From Ottelia alismoides (taxonomy: Eukaryota; Streptophyta; Magnoliopsida; Alismatales; Hydrocharitaceae): a stretch of 64,000 nt of DNA. The DNA lies in contig JAZKJV010009793.1 of NCBI GenBank assembly GCA_037367405.1, positions 248,001 to 312,000 of the forward strand, given 5' to 3'. This document shows, piece by piece, positions 10,318-21,369 of this stretch. Each line of letters starts with the position of its first letter. Within the stretch, counting starts at the first letter, position 1. The notes beneath the pieces were generated by a model, which searched no databases, was not told the DNA's origin, and was given only the letters and a program-made list of their open reading frames with translations. The position numbers and the translations under genes were made by a program.

Positions 10318-10780
10318 AGGTCAGTAATATATATACAATAATAAAGTAAATGTTTATTGCAAGATCAGTTATATCCAAACAACGGTCGGTAATTTACATT
10401 CATTTTATTATATGGTGCAGAATTCAGTAATATAGACACACTGGTCAAGTAAGTGTTTGTTGTGAAGTCAGTAAAACCATAACAAATAGTCAGTAATTTC
10501 TATATGTATTGTTACTTTGAATAGAATTCAGTAGTTTAGAGACAATACTCACGTAAATGGTTGTTGCGAGATCAGTAATATCCAAACAATGGTTAGTAAT
10601 TTACATTCATTTTATTATATGGTGCAGAATTCAGTAATATATATACAATGGACAAGAAATGCTTGTTGTGAAGTCAGTAAAACCATAACAAATGGTCAGT
10701 AATTTCCATATGTTTTATCACTTTGAACAGAATTACGTAATTTAGAGATGATACTCAAGTAATATATATCAGTTATCAAA
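10318..10780 (+). repeat. about 207-bp subterminal tandem repeats
   Basis: GGTGCAGAATTCAGTAATAT occurs near 10415 and again near 10622, and AAGTCAGTAAAACCATAACA occurs near 10461 and 10671, giving a period of about 207 bp. Shorter CAGTAAT words are scattered throughout. The mirror-image zone is 14750-15060. Confidence 0.75.
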
Positions 10781-12238
10781 TAAATTATTGTTTGTGTTCA
10801 GTAATGTACATATCTATGTCTTATATCACATGTTCAGTAATATGTGTACGATTCTCAAGTAATAGCTGATGTAGCCGAAATCGAGTGCGGTCGTATTGAC
10901 TCACAAGGCGAGTCAACAGTCGGTGTATTGACCACACTAAACAATGACTAAATCAACAATTAACCCACACTAAAAATCAATAATTAGAAGTAATGTGGAG
11001 TTAAAATTTATTTTTAACTCTGCACAAAAGATGTAAAGGGCAAGTATGCAGAGAGTTCGAACACAGGGAGCAAACAGTGAAGTCCTAGCAAAAATGCTAA
11101 AATGTGTGAGTGTGTGAAGTGTCTACACTAAGCAAGCAAGTCAATCAAATTTTTGTGGGTTTTTAATTTTTTTAATTTTTTTTATAATTTTTAATTTTGT
11201 ATTTTGATTTTTGATTTTCTGATTTTTATATATTTTTTTATATTTTTATTTTCTTTTTCAATATTGGGAAGTAAAGGCAATATAAAACAAGGCAAAGTAA
11301 AAGATTTATAAAAATGCACAAAAATGCTCAAAAATTCAGGAATAAAATGTTTTTAGTCTTTTTAGGGTTTTTCACTGTTTTTGTGATTTTTGGGGATTTT
11401 TCTAGGTGTTTTTGGTATTTTTAAGGGCTGAAATAAAGGAAAACAGTGAGAATAGGGCTGGCTGTGAGTAAAATGTACTTTTAAAAATATCAACCAGTAC
11501 TCAAAATAATTCACACTATTTTTCTAATAAAGAGAATAAAATAAGTGACAAACAGAAGCTGAGTTTGTATTTTTTGGATTTTTCTACTATTTTATATATT
11601 TCTTTGAAGTTTTTGAGTATTTTTTAATTTTTAGTGTTTTTCTTTTGAAATTTTTAATGATTTTTGGACTGACTCTAAAATAGGGTAAAATAGATACTAT
11701 GTGAATTTTTGGGAATTTTTGGAGGTGTTTTGATATTTTTTTGATATTTTCTAAGGTAGACAGTGCACAAAAAGGGGTTTTTGATTTTTAATAAATATGA
11801 AAATAAAATAAAATCAAAAACTAAAAATAGGCGTTAAAGTACACTTATCCAGAAGCTTAACTCTATTTTTGTGGAATTTTTGGGGTTAAAATGATATTTT
11901 AAACAATTAGAACAAACATCCAATTACTAAAGTCCTGGCAAGGGCATAAGTGCAAATATTGAAACATCCAGGGGCACGTACGCAATTTTCCACAAAATTT
12001 TGAACTTAATATTTAACTTCTGGAACCAAAATGTAAATACAAGACCCGCCTGGGCACGCCTACAAATTACCCACCAGGGCGCGTGACTTGCATGCGCCTG
12101 GGAGGGACTGAAGTGCAATTTCACAAAAGTCTGGGGGTTAACATGCAAAATACCCAGAAGTATTACACGTGCTTTGAAAATTCAAGGACCGAAACGAAAT
12201 ACATAACAACCCAAGGGTGCCTCTGCAAAATGCCCACA

Positions 12239-12263
12239 CCTCACGTGAACTGGTCACGTGAGG
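12239..12263. repeat. small perfect hairpin with two CACGTG cores
   Basis: Arms CCTCACGTGA and TCACGTGAGG are separated by five bases (ACTGG). Each arm contains the G-box core CACGTG. A regulatory role is not shown. Confidence 0.6.
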
Positions 12264-13562
12264 TGACGTGGCGAGGGACCTAAACGTGAATAAATAAAGT
12301 ACGGTGGGTTTCTTTGCAAATATTACAAAATATCTACGCTACAGACAAAAGTTTAAAGACTAAATATTAAATACAAAAAGGCGCGAGGGGTGAGTTGCAA
12401 AATACCCTCGACGCGACGCTCCGATGTTGACATGTGGCTCGAATCCAACGGCTGGGGCGACGAGGCGTGATCCAGCGGCTGGAGGTGTTTCACTTAAACA
12501 CGTGGCAGCACAAGAACGGCCGATGACGCTTGGGCGATGCACGGCCCTGATTAAATCCTCCTTGGCTGATCGGACGGTGGAGACTGGTGGAGATCCGACG
12601 AAGGCTGTGCGATCTGGGAGCTCCTCCTCGATCCAACGGCTGGGAAGAGGGTTACAAGAACGGGGAAGAACGCCGGCGAAGGCGAGCTTCTCCGACCTCG
12701 ATCTCCCTCCTCCGGCGATGATAGTGCTTCAAAATGGCCGTGGAGGCTCCTGGGGTCGTCTTCTACCTCCTGGGGGCTTCAAAATGCCTCGGCGACGGCC
12801 GAGGTGCTCAGGCGAAGGTGGCGGAGCTGGGGGGCTCGGCTGAGCTCCGGTGAGCCTCAAAATTGCTCCCAGGCGCGATTCAACGCGCGTTGACCCTGCA
12901 AGAAGAGTTAGAAGGTCCAGGGCAAAGTGCCTGGACCCTCGGTGGACCTAAACTAAGCGCGGGGTGGAGTGGTCGATGGTGGCCGGAGTTGCGCTCCGGC
13001 GATGATGCGTGAACGGGCGAAATGAGCGATTAAACTTATAGATTTTTTAGGGTTTTCGAAGATTAAGCTAACAGGAACCTAATGGGATAAACAAGAAGGT
13101 GGGGCGAGCCCTCAATGGCCGGGGCCAGAGGAAAAAGGGGTACCTCGACGCCGTCACTTGGCGGAGGTGGTGGAGCTTCCCTCGACTTCGCGCGCCTCGG
13201 CTGAAGGGTTGGCGATGGAGCTGTCACCTCCACGGACCTCAGGAGCACAACGGTGGCGCTGAAGGGTGGAACAAGGGGACTCGAAATCGATTTGAAAATG
13301 GGATGTTGGTTTTATTGGTTTGACTCAGTGGCTGAGGAGCTCCAAAGATCAAGGTGCCCTGATCGCCTCAGTGATCCAAAGTCCAAGGTTTCACTTGGAC
13401 TTGATTCACCGCATAACGAGGAAGAAAAGATGCGAAGAAATCATCTCAAAAAGATGCAAGGCACGGCTGGAAAATCTCGTCAAAGATGGGTGAAAACCCA
13501 GGTCTGACAGGCGGTAGGTGGGGGAAGGCAGGCAGTTGACCTAGGGTCAATGCTGACCGCCT

Positions 13563-13590
13563 CCTGGTTGGTCCACGTGGACCAACCAGG
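13563..13590. repeat. 28-bp perfect palindrome with G-box centre
   Basis: CCTGGTTGGTCCAC followed by its exact reverse complement GTGGACCAACCAGG, with no loop and CCACGTGG at the centre. It sits at the GC-to-AT boundary of the element core. Confidence 0.75.
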
Positions 13591-13619
13591 AAAAACCCCG
13601 CGAAAAAGTTTTGAAAATT

Positions 13620-14750
13620 CAAATTAAAATAATAAATGCCCGAATTAAATAAAAGTTATAAAATAAAATATGTTCAAAATTTTATGTAGTATTTTATTCT
13701 GATTTTTATTTATTTTTATGACTTAAACTTTTACAAGTTGCCTTTTTAACCCTACATAGGTATAATACCTATGTATTTTGATATTTTATTTTATTTTATG
13801 TATTTTTAATCTTATTATTTTTTTTGTTTATGATTTTGTAAAATTATAACATACTTTTATATACATAAATATATTTTTATTTTATTTTTCTGATATGTTT
13901 TGTATATTTAATAAAATACAAGTGTATTTTATACAGGTATAAGTATATATAGTATACCTATGTATTGAATATATACAAGTATTTTATTTTCTATTTTTCT
14001 TTACATTTTAATTCAATTTTAATGCATATATATGTTATAAGTAATATTTACAAAATTATAAAAAATAAAAAAAAATGAATAAATAATGAATAAAGAATAT
14101 ATTGAATATTTTATTCAGTACCAGTGTACAATGTGGGTCCAAAAGCCAACTTTCAAACCGTAGCTCCGCCAAATGCGAAACCACCACCATTGGGTAGATT
14201 ATTTTATTCTATATACAATTAAAGGTGAGTACACTGCATTTGGATTTGTCGTTTGTGAGATACGGGTCTGGGAAGTTGGGATTTTGGATTCTTATTCAGA
14301 ACATATCTTTTTGTCTGTACATTCTTTTTCTGTGAAATCAATTTTGTCTTTTTCTTTATGAAATTATCTACAACTTTCATGTACAAGGTTTCTTCATTTG
14401 ATGTACAAAAAGTGGAACCAAAGATAGGTCCTAAAATGAATAAAGAATGAATAGAATGTATAGGTATTTTCTCTGTGATTCTGACCTTATTTCCCCCTAC
14501 TTTATTCCTTGTCGACCTTTTCATCAAGATGCCTAGGTCTCGGGGGTTTTGGGTCATAAAATATTTACAATATTTTATTCTTTTCTTTTCTTTATTTATT
14601 CTATAATTTTGGCCTTAATTACAGTGTTTTATACACTATTGAAATGCACATGCATGAATGCTAAGATGGTGGTTTTAATGCTATTTACAGGCATTTGCTA
14701 GGGTTTTTGGTGCCAAAATGATAGAATAAAGATGATGAAATGTGGATTCA
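13620..14750. other. AT-rich filler, no gene recognised
   Basis: Strongly AT-rich sequence with repeated TATTTTATT words. No splice-supported coding sequence or known repeat was recognised. It lies inside the 5.6-kb element. Confidence 0.4.
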
Positions 14751-15060
14751 TCAATAGCTACTATGAGATCGGTAATAACAAAGTAATGGTCAGTAAGCCA
14801 TGGGCATTACTCAAGTAAGAAAGTAACTATTTGTCAATGCAATGCACATTACATACACAATGGTATTACTAATCATTTGTCATGTTATTACTGATCTCAC
14901 AACACATATTTACTTGACCATTTTATACATATTACTAAATTCTGTACAATGTAACTATTTGGATGTAAATTACTGATCATTATCTTGATATTACCGATCT
15001 CACAACAAGCATTTACTTGACAGAATTATATTTATTATTATCATAGCGTTTGGATCTTAA
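14750..15060 (-). repeat. right subterminal repeat zone of 5.6-kb element
   Basis: Repeated ATTACTGATCTCACAACA and CATTTACTTGAC words are reverse complements of those at 10318-10780 (GAGATCAGTAAT, GTCAAGTAA). Inverted subterminal clusters of short motifs typically bind transposase. Confidence 0.65.
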
Positions 15061-15272
15061 TCATTCGCGTGGAATCATTTATTTGAATCGTTTCTTTCCA
15101 AAACCATCTTCCAATTTTCAAGGACGTTTTATAATAGGAAATATAGGATTTTTTTAAATACGTGGTAGCCTATAATTAGAAATATAGTTATTGCTAATAC
15201 ACGTGTATGACCCGGAATGGGTGCTCACCAAAACGTTAATGGGCATAGGGCCATCTAGATAAGTCCTCTGTA

Positions 15273-15308
15273 TACATACATACATACATACATACATACA
15301 TACATACA

Positions 15309-15337
<29 letters not shown>
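15273..15337 (+). repeat. (CATA)n microsatellite
   Basis: About 16 copies of the tetranucleotide TACA/CATA, followed by TATATAGAGAGAGAGA. It separates the 5.6-kb element from the next terminal-repeat element. Confidence 0.95.
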
Positions 15338-15342
<5 letters not shown>

Positions 15343-15349
15343 GAGAGAG

Positions 15350-16560
15350 AGACCCTTTCAATTGAGGTGGAATCTCACCAATATTGTGTTGAACCATCAA
15401 TCAGGTTAGTCAGATCTCAATCTGATGATTACATCAAAAAGCTTCATTTTACTAATATATAAGGCATTTCCGTTATCTCAATTTTATTAAATTCGAGTTT
15501 CATTTAATAATTTCTAATTATCATTTTAAGCTTTTCTTGATTTGGTAATTTTTACTAATACCTTTATTGATCAATTTTCAAAATTATCCTGAACGATTTG
15601 AATTCAACCATATATTATTAAACTCCAACGAGTTTTGTAAAAGTTATTTTCTCTTTGTAATTTCATTAATAATTTCATTTTTTCACTATATTTTTGTTTT
15701 GTAAATGGGTATTTCCATTTTGTAAATGTCTATGTTCGTTTAGTAAATTCTAGTGAATTTTTGCAAGAGTAATTTTCCTTTTTGTAAACTTCAGCCTTTT
15801 GTAAATGTATATTTTCATTTTGTAAAAATTGTGTAAATCTTTGTAACTGTATCGCTCTCCTTTGTAAAATTCTCATAGATCTCTATAAAATAAGAAACAA
15901 ACATTGTGATTTTTGTAAAAAAGTGGATCGATATGTAAATATGAATGTCATATATATATATATATAATAATTATACCACAATGTAAATTCATGCATCGCC
16001 TCCCACGCACAGTCCTCTGCCTTGGCCATCCACGATATGCTCTCCATCTTCACTTCCAACTACAACCGCCCTCCCTATCCATTCGCAAGCACCACCGTCG
16101 CCGCATTCAGCCACCATCACCACGCGTTACGACCTCCATGCTCGACCACTACCACATGCACGCGATTTCTCCTCTACACGACACCTCGTCCTTCGCATAT
16201 TCCTCCTCTAGACTGTCTCCTCCGTGGCTTCTTCATTTATGGCCAAGAAGATTTGCATTGAGAGGTTGTTGGTGCCTCAGTCGACGAATCTCCAGAGAGA
16301 GAGAGAGAGAGAGAGGGAGGGAGAGGAGGTGCGCCGTCAACGACGAATCACGGGAGAGAGGGGGGCGCCGTCAGGGAGACAAAGAGAGTAGGTCAAATAG
16401 TTGTCTCATTCTATATTTAGAATGTGATGATATGACCAAATTGATTTTAATTATTAATTAATTTAATTAATGCATCATTAAATCTAGTTGTGAGATTAAA
16501 AGTAAAAGGATGAGATGGGTCCACCTCATTTGAAGTTTCTCATAGATGGGGTTGAGGAGT
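15350..16560 (+). mobile_element. 1.2-kb terminal-repeat element, copy 1
   Basis: Ends resemble each other when inverted: CTTTCAATTGAGGTGGAATC at the left against CTTCAAATGAGGTGGACCC read inward from the right. The interior is AT-rich with repeated TTTGTAAA words, then a short GC-rich pyrimidine-skewed block (15995-16260), a GA run, and the word CATTCTATATTTAGAATGTGA (split across 16409-16430). Copy 2 at 36789-38060 has the same order of parts. It begins beside a CATA/GA microsatellite. No convincing coding sequence; ends are approximate. Confidence 0.6.
16293..16330 (+). repeat. (GA)n microsatellite
   Basis: GAGAGAGA run grading into GGGAGGGAGA inside the 1.2-kb element. Confidence 0.85.
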
Positions 16561-16689
16561 ATGCATCGATGGCATACATGTCCATTTTTTTTCAAATTTT
16601 TTGAAATAAATGCTTGGGAGATTTGCCTAGAATAGTAAGTAAATCTCCTATATATAGAGTAAAATGTATATGCTATCAAGCATTAGCGA

Positions 16690-17420
16690 ACTTGGCTATT
16701 TCCACCTTTTTTTATTTTTTTGTGGTATTTCTTAAAAACTCCTAGGTGGATTTATATCACTTATTATCATGATGTTGTCATTCAAATTCATAAAATAGAT
16801 ACTCTGAACTAGACCAGGCCAACGGGCTGGGGGCCCGCCCGCCCAGCTCGCCCAACCCATTCATGGGTCGGGCTTGGGCTAAGAGATTTGGGAATGGGCC
16901 GGTCCGGCCCGACCCGTAAAAATTAAAAATATATAAATATAAGCGGGATAATACATGTATTAATATGACGCACTTCAAAATTTTCATATGTGGTACCAGT
17001 TTAAAATAAAAACTAATAGTTTACATCAAGTAACATGTAGACTACTTATATTAGTTATATAAAATATAAATGATATTAGTAAGATCATTAATACTTATTG
17101 AATAGATAAAGATTGAAATGGGCCATGGGTCGACCATGAGTGGGCTTTGGACATAGGATTTTAAATGCATTTTGGCAAGTCCTGCTCCGAACATGTTTAT
17201 CTAAGAGGATCAATTTTAGCAATTCCGAGACCATCAATTTGTGATAGGCTTGATAAATGGGATATGAATCTCGGACTAAATTGAAATTTGGGTGACAACA
17301 ATATGACAATAAGTGATCTAAATTCCAGCACGAGTTTCTAAGAAATATCATGATTTTTTTAAAAAGTTTGTGAGTATCCAAGGTAGCTACTCCTAGATAG
17401 CATATACATTTTACCGATAT
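16690..17420. other. no gene recognised
   Basis: Contains a G/C-rich patch of repeated GGGCC and GCCCG words (16810-16920) of the kind seen in plant MITEs, in otherwise AT-rich sequence. No target duplication or paired end was identified. Confidence 0.35.
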
Positions 17421-17421
17421 G

Positions 17422-17742
17422 TAGGGTCAATGGGCTGCTTCTGCCTCATTTTACGATGAATTTTTTATTTATATTTTTAGAAAACACTGTCATGTATCTT
17501 CATCATATCCTCCAATATGTCATTCTAATTTTACCAGAAAAAGAGTCATATGCCCTCGATCTAGAACAAGTCGATTACGCCAATTCTAAGACCGTTAAAA
17601 TTACATGCTCTAGATGTAATGCATATGAGTTTTTGTTTCTGACGAGATTCTAATGGCATATTAGATGGATATAGTGATAAAAATACATGACAATATTTTC
17701 GAAAAAAACAAAAATTACCAGAAAATGAGGCAAAGCAACCCT
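17422..17742. mobile_element. palindromic MITE of the TA-tract family (diverged)
   Basis: Left end AGGGTCAATGGGCTGC with TGCCTCATTTTAC; right end ATGAGGCAAAGCAACCCT. The core words AAGTCGATTACGCC and AAGACCGTTAAAATTAC match the 9-kb cluster, but arms have lost sequence. Confidence 0.6.
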
Positions 17743-18262
17743 ATCTCCCCTGTTATCATCATGTTTGGCTATTAAGATGTGTGTCTATGTCGACTGGGAC
17801 TGGTATCTGACGCGTTATCATACCCGACCGCTAATTCAAAATTTGACATTCGTATCCAGGCCCATTTCATTTTGGATGCTATATGGAAGTTGATACCATC
17901 ATGTATGAATCATATAATACATGTAAATTTAATTTAATATATACAATATTGATTATTATTATTAGTATCCGATCTGCATCCCTTTCGTATCCGTAAGGGC
18001 TTGGTAACACATTTTCTATATTCATCAATATTGTAACCGTCTCAATATCGATATCGGTATCTAACCATTTGCATCAATTTGAATCAATGAATTTAGTGGA
18101 AGTTTTCAACTGGGTACATTGGATACCTGCTTTTCCACATGGGGATTTTAGATGGGGCACGAATCGTGATATAACTTGTACCCGACCTATCACTTCCAAA
18201 CAGGTACCCCTTAATATAGAGTCAAAATGTACATGGGCCAATCGAGTACCCGTTGACCCTAA

Positions 18263-18649
18263 GGCCCCGTTCGGTACATGGATTACCGGCGGGTTTGGAA
18301 AGTTTACTCCCTTTAACCCACCCTCCCTCTCTCTCATGTGAGCCCCACTTTATTCCTTTTTTAAAAAAATAAATAAATCAATTTTACATCATCAATCTCA
18401 TCAACAAATAATATTATACTATCATATCATATAAAAACTATAAATTACTCTACTTCTACTCACTTTTTCAAACTTCAATACAATCACATCACAATAACTA
18501 CTCACTTTTTCAAATTACAATACAATCATATCACAACAAACCCACTTCTAACCCACCACCAGTTTAACCCTCTATCCAAACACCAAAACTCAAAAACGGG
18601 TTAACCTCTACCAGTTTAACCCGCCTTAACCCGCGTACCAAACGCACCC
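18263..18649. mobile_element. Tourist-like (PIF/Harbinger) MITE
   Basis: Ends GGCCCCGTTCGGTAC and, inverted, GGGTGCGTTTGGTAC, flanked on both sides by TAA (18260-18262 and 18650-18652). A TAA duplication with G-rich termini is characteristic of the PIF/Harbinger superfamily. Interior is AT-rich and noncoding. Confidence 0.75.
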
Positions 18650-19139
18650 TAATAGCTTCAACACCCCTACCCGTGATTAATGCTCCAATGTTCTTAATCC
18701 AACATCCCATGTCAAAAAGAGTCAGCGGCCCCTCAACGCCAAACACTCTTATCCTCCAAATTTGCAAGATATATATCCCACCCTCCCAATATACCATCCC
18801 TAAGCGACTTTAAGTAGGGTATGCTGCCCTTAAAGTTGTCTCAACAAAAGTGGTGAAGCACGAGAAAGCGTGCATTTAGAATCAACCCGTCTTCATCCCT
18901 TTTGATTTTGATAATTTTGGATTCTTAGCACCCGAAGCTTTTGAACACTACAACAAATAGTAGCTATGGTGACGATTATATAACAACAATTAATGAAATC
19001 TGTCGTTATATTTACAAACTTCAATAATAACGACGTTTATATTTATTCGTCACTATTTATATTAGAAATAGCAACGATTTTTTGAATTCGTTGCCAATAT
19101 ATTATAGCAACGAAAAAATCGTTGGGAATATTTTAGTTC

Positions 19140-21369
19140 ACAATTTGTCAACTAGGAGTTTGCATGCATTTTATTATTTTCTTCATAAACATACAAATGG
19201 TATGATAAAATAATTAAATTATATATATAATAATAAATATTTTTTTATACCAACTACTTATTTTATAAACATACCTAATAATAAATGTTTCGTTCTCAAG
19301 AGGGAAAGACTCTCCATTCCGTCCTCCATTCCGCTCGAGGGAAAGACTCAATAATATATAATAATAAATATTTCATCCTAAAAGGTACAGACGACCCATT
19401 CCACCCTCCATTCCGCCCGCCGTCTCATTCTGTGATACAGACGTTCCCATTTCATTTCGCCCGCCGTCTGCTGCCCTCTCCACCGTTTCTCCAGGTACTA
19501 CCTCCCTCTCATCTTCTCTCCAATAAACCTCACACGGATTTATATGAAGAGATTGGAGGTCCTCCCAAGCAAATTGTTCAAATCCTCGAGGAAGAGGTTA
19601 GAGGTCCTCACAATATCGTGGGAATCGAGAGAACGAGGTACATTTTAGGGTTTACGATTTAGGTTTATGATTAATATCTCAATCCTTGTGGTCGTGATAA
19701 TGCTCGAATCCGTGAAGAAGTGAGAGAATGAGGTATGATTTAGGGTTTTTATTGACCTTACTTTTTCTTATATCTCTATTTTTGTAGGCGATCTGATCAT
19801 GTTTGGTGGATTACCTTGAGTTTTTTTAGTATGAGATAGAGTTTATGATGTAGGATTGGGATCGATGTGGTTAGGCTTTCTTATATGATGGTGTTAGGTG
19901 TTTATCTAAGGAAACAGACATGCTAAGGCATTGCATCTGCAATGCAGTAGATGCTTGTGTTGGGAAACATGTGGGGTTTTTGATCAGTTGAATTGCTGTA
20001 CATATGTTCATCCGGTATTGATCTCTTATATCATTGATTTATTCACGAGTCTAAGAAAAGAGGAAATAAAAAATCTCTGTACAACGTAAATAGTATATGC
20101 AGCTTGTGATTGTATAACACAATTGAATCGGTTAAGGGAATTTCGTATTCTAACAGTATTAAATCTATAGTTTATCTCCCAGAATAATGTATAACAGAAG
20201 CATCTTGCCATTTCTTGTTCATAGTGGATGCCCCATGTTTTGCAATACAACACCATGACATATGACTCGTTTCTTATTAAGATGTATAATCTGCATTCCT
20301 TGTACTTCATTACATGTTTTTTTTGGGGTTTTCGTGTTATGCTCCTCTTGGTATCATAGAATGCTGTAATATCCTCCATGATTAAAGACATGCCCCTCAA
20401 TTTTCTGGTTAGGACTATGTAATCAAGCCCCGTATGTATCCTCATCTCGCTATTGCGTTCAGCTCAGATGCACCTGCAATCTTAACAGAGCTTTTCCTCT
20501 AAGGATTTAGGGTTTGGGCTTTACTTATCTCCGATGCCTGACCTATCGATTATGTATACGGGGTTATAGGGCTGTAATAACATTCCTGCATAAACCATTG
20601 TGGATAACAAATAATATCCTGCGTAGTTTTATACTCACCTATGGTGGATAAGAGAGTCCTTCCGCCAATAGTTCCCCCTTCACCCTGTTCATGCAGATTA
20701 AGAAATTCAATATGAAACTAAATTGGAAGTTTTTGAAGGAGGATGCATACATGCAATATTAAGGAAAGCTTAAAGTTTATTTGCATGTACTACTAGTACC
20801 CTCTCTGCAAGACAGTGAACTGCAAGGACCGCGAACAGTATTTCTAATCTCCATGAATTATAAGTCTAAATTGTTCTTTTCTGCTATGCTTTTAGACAAC
20901 AGTATTTCTTTTGCTTCATATTTGTCAGTTCTTATATCCGCACATGTTCTAATCTCCATGACTTATATGAAAAATGAAATTTCTCGATCAGATGATTATT
21001 AGTATAAGCTGGGGCCTTCCATATAAGATGATTTTGTCTTAGATGTTCCTGGCCCCCAATTGTATTTTTGGGGGTTGTTTTCAGTTAGTGTCTTTGTAGC
21101 AAAGATCAAAAGAATTGGGCAAACTTTTCTTTTTTTATATTGTTTATTATTTTGTTCCCCTTTTAAACATGACAGTAGCAGGAAATGTTATGTAATTTCC
21201 AGACATGGCCTGAAGTAATTTTACATGATTTTTGAATGGCAAGAATGCATGATTTTTATATCTATATTTATCATCCATAGGTAATTGTGAATACAATTAT
21301 ATTTGTGAACTCTAAAATATTACAATTTTATTGATCGTAGGTATCAAACTCAAGGCATTGTATTAGAAA
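19140..21369 (+). promoter_or_regulatory. CACTA 5' leader and presumed promoter region
   Basis: Lies between the left subterminal repeats and the TNPD start. It contains a C-rich block (19390-19520) followed by AT-rich, intron-like sequence, ending in a possible acceptor (GATCGTAG before 21341) upstream of the start codon. No TATA box is assigned. A 5' leader with introns is common in this superfamily but is inferred here. Confidence 0.35.

Larger units (their letters stand above)
10860..13620. other. core of the 5.6-kb element, no gene recognised
   Basis: 10860-12360 is AT-rich with T-runs. 12370-13600 becomes GC-rich and gene-like, with reading frames up to 139 codons (12424-12843). None resembles a known family, and the frame has no supporting splice or codon evidence, so I do not call it a gene. 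It could be captured host DNA or an unrelated retroelement leader. Confidence 0.4.
9676..15268. mobile_element. 5.6-kb terminal inverted-repeat element
   Basis: Left-end words CATTAGCTTTTCGGTGAGCACC and CACATGTGTATTACCAAT recur inverted near 15200-15260 (GGTGCTCACCAAAACGTTAATG, CTAATACACGTGTATG). Further in, TTTGGAAAGAAA at 10264 pairs with TTTCTTTCCAAA near 15090. The subterminal zones hold repeated CAGTAAT/ATTACTG words in opposite orientation. The left side is a (TA)n tract and the right side is TATACATACA. The core (10860-13620) shifts from AT-rich to GC-rich but matches no protein I recognise. No transposase was seen, so it is probably non-autonomous. Exact ends are uncertain by a few bases. 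Confidence 0.65.

Noticed and set aside
10318..10780. Regularly spaced repeats considered as a satellite or CRISPR-like array
   Set aside because: Eukaryotic context, about two units of 207 bp, and an inverted counterpart at the other end of the same element: subterminal transposon repeats.
12424..12843. 139-codon GC-rich frame
   Set aside because: No recognisable domain, no splice or start support, and a compositionally biased region inside a transposon. Kept only as core sequence.
15991..16461. 156-codon frame rich in His, Pro and Arg
   Set aside because: It runs into a GA microsatellite and lies in a repeated noncoding element whose second copy does not preserve the frame.
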